Assembly (NCBI GenBank): GCA_013203755.1
Contig: JABMPI010000129.1
Span: 1-6,163, forward strand
From: Bacteroidota bacterium
Lineage (GTDB): Bacteria; Bacteroidota; Bacteroidia; Bacteroidales; Prolixibacteraceae
DNA: 6,163 nucleotides
Reading direction: 5' to 3'
Shown: in pieces, positions 5,385-6,163 of the stretch
Numbering within the stretch: the first letter of the stretch is position 1
Layout of the letters: every line of letters starts with the position of its first letter
The notes under the pieces: generated by a model
The model's input: only the letters and a program-made list of their open reading frames with translations
What the model was told of the DNA's origin: nothing
Database searches by the model: none
Position numbers and translations under genes: made by a program

Positions 5385-6163
5385 TTATTTATTAAGGAAT
5401 ATAGTTCCTGTATCAGCATCTCGTTCACCTTTATAGTAGAGGATATAGAAATACGTTGCCGGCGGCAGCCTGTCATTCCCAATCGTCCATCCAACGTTGG
5501 CACGACCATCCCACCATTGTCCATCGTTTCCATAGTTGTCTTTTTTATACACCAGATTTCCCCAACGGTTGTAGATTTCAATTTTTGAACTTTCAATTAG
5601 AGGACAATCTTCAAAGTTTATCCAGAAATAATCGTTGGTTCCATCATCGTTAGGTGAGAATCCATTTGGTATGAAGAACTCACACGGCCTAACGGTGGTA
5701 CATGGTATTTCCAATTTTAATTCTCTCCAGTCACGGATACCATTCTGCTCAAAACCGTCAAATAATTCACCATCTATACACACGTCGTCCGGTGTATCTT
5801 GCAGTATGGCATTACTTCCTGTAGCATTATTTGGTTGCGACCAGCCATTTACCGTGTCATAATTGTTATCTAATCCATCTTTATCAGAATCTAAATCTAA
5901 ACCAGAAGGTAGTACATCAGCCACTCCATCTGCATTTTCATCCCAACCTTCAATAGAGTCCGGTATTAAATCATCATCTGAATCATCATCTAAATAGTCA
6001 GGAGTACCATCATTGTCAGTATCTATGGCTTCATAGTAGGTTCCTCCAAATTGTCCATCATAAATATCGTCCCAACCATCATTGTTGGAATCGATTCCCG
6101 AAGGAAGAATATATGGATTATCTCCATTACTGAAATCAGAACCTTCAGTTAGAGTACTTTGCC
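5385..6163 (-). CDS. Secreted Asp-rich protein with T9SS type B sorting domain (5' end missing)
   Basis: The C-terminal 258 residues of a larger cell-surface or secreted protein are visible. The frame stays open to the window edge, so the true start is outside; the GTG at 5924 is an internal codon, not the start. The first 105 or so visible residues hold Asp/Asn-rich repeats resembling thrombospondin type 3 calcium-binding units (DSNNDGWDD, DTDNDGTPDYLDDDSDDD, DLDSDKDGLDN). The last 100 form a gliding-motility-associated C-terminal (type B sorting) domain with IPNGFSPNDDGTNDYF, IEIYNRWGNLVY, WWDGRANVG and LPPATYFYILYYKGERD. Such domains direct export by the type IX system after Sec transport. 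The PorP/SprF gene follows after 3 bases, so the two form an operon of substrate and dedicated outer-membrane partner. The function of the missing N-terminal part is unknown. Confidence 0.93.
   Translation of the reverse strand, partial: QSTLTEGSDFSNGDNPYILPSGIDSNNDGWDDIYDGQFGGTYYEAIDTDNDGTPDYLDDDSDDDLIPDSIEGWDENADGVADVLPSGLDLDSDKDGLDNNYDTVNGWSQPNNATGSNAILQDTPDDVCIDGELFDGFEQNGIRDWRELKLEIPCTTVRPCEFFIPNGFSPNDDGTNDYFWINFEDCPLIESSKIEIYNRWGNLVYKKDNYGNDGQWWDGRANVGWTIGNDRLPPATYFYILYYKGERDADTGTIFLNK

Noticed and set aside
5369..5862. Open frames overlapping the sorting-domain gene on both strands
   Set aside because: They overlap a well-supported type B sorting domain and show no protein features of their own.
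5385..5924. Separate 179-residue gene starting at 5924
   Set aside because: The frame is open to the window edge with continuous Asp-rich repeat sequence, so 5924 is an internal GTG codon of a larger gene.
1..6163. CRISPR array, rRNA or riboswitch
   Set aside because: No regularly spaced repeats, rRNA-like conserved segments or recognisable riboswitch cores were seen.

Overview
The window looks like a low-GC Bacteroidota chromosome, most likely a gliding Flavobacteriia-type organism. The main evidence is a secreted protein ending in a gliding-motility/type IX secretion (T9SS) type B sorting domain, followed directly by a PorP/SprF-like outer-membrane protein. Several promoter candidates also match the Bacteroidota -7 consensus TAnnTTTG, and there are no convincing Shine-Dalgarno sites.

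Positions 1 to about 3121 look like the end of an integrated mobile element. The far left carries short repeats that could be the tip of an IS21-type insertion sequence, followed by about 300 bases without a convincing gene. Next come two unrecognised genes: a 124-residue protein ending in QMSLF, which resembles a sliding-clamp-binding motif, and a 75-residue membrane protein. A probable terminator and a gene-poor stretch follow. Then come a small 61-residue helical protein and a large serine recombinase (536 codons) with catalytic, recombinase, zinc-ribbon and coiled-coil parts. The recombinase has a well-spaced promoter of its own.

The recombinase reading frame does not stop before the host sequence. 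It runs through the terminator of a tRNA-Arg(CCG) gene on the opposite strand and stops inside that tRNA. The tRNA is complete, with its own promoter and terminator. This arrangement points to integration at the 3' side of the tRNA, with the recombinase at the element edge. No second tRNA fragment marking the far end was seen in the window.

Positions 3194 to 6163 look like ordinary chromosome. An HD-domain phosphohydrolase and a Bfd-like [2Fe-2S] protein run on the plus strand. They converge on a minus-strand pair in which a secreted, Asp-rich protein with a type B T9SS sorting domain (cut by the window end) is followed after 3 bases by the PorP/SprF-like gene. A 17-bp hairpin shared by the ends of the convergent genes lies inside the 3' end of the Bfd-like coding sequence.

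I see no clear new defence or enzymatic system. The points most worth a second look are the recombinase/tRNA fusion, the clamp-motif protein, the small gene before the recombinase and the terminators embedded in coding sequence.
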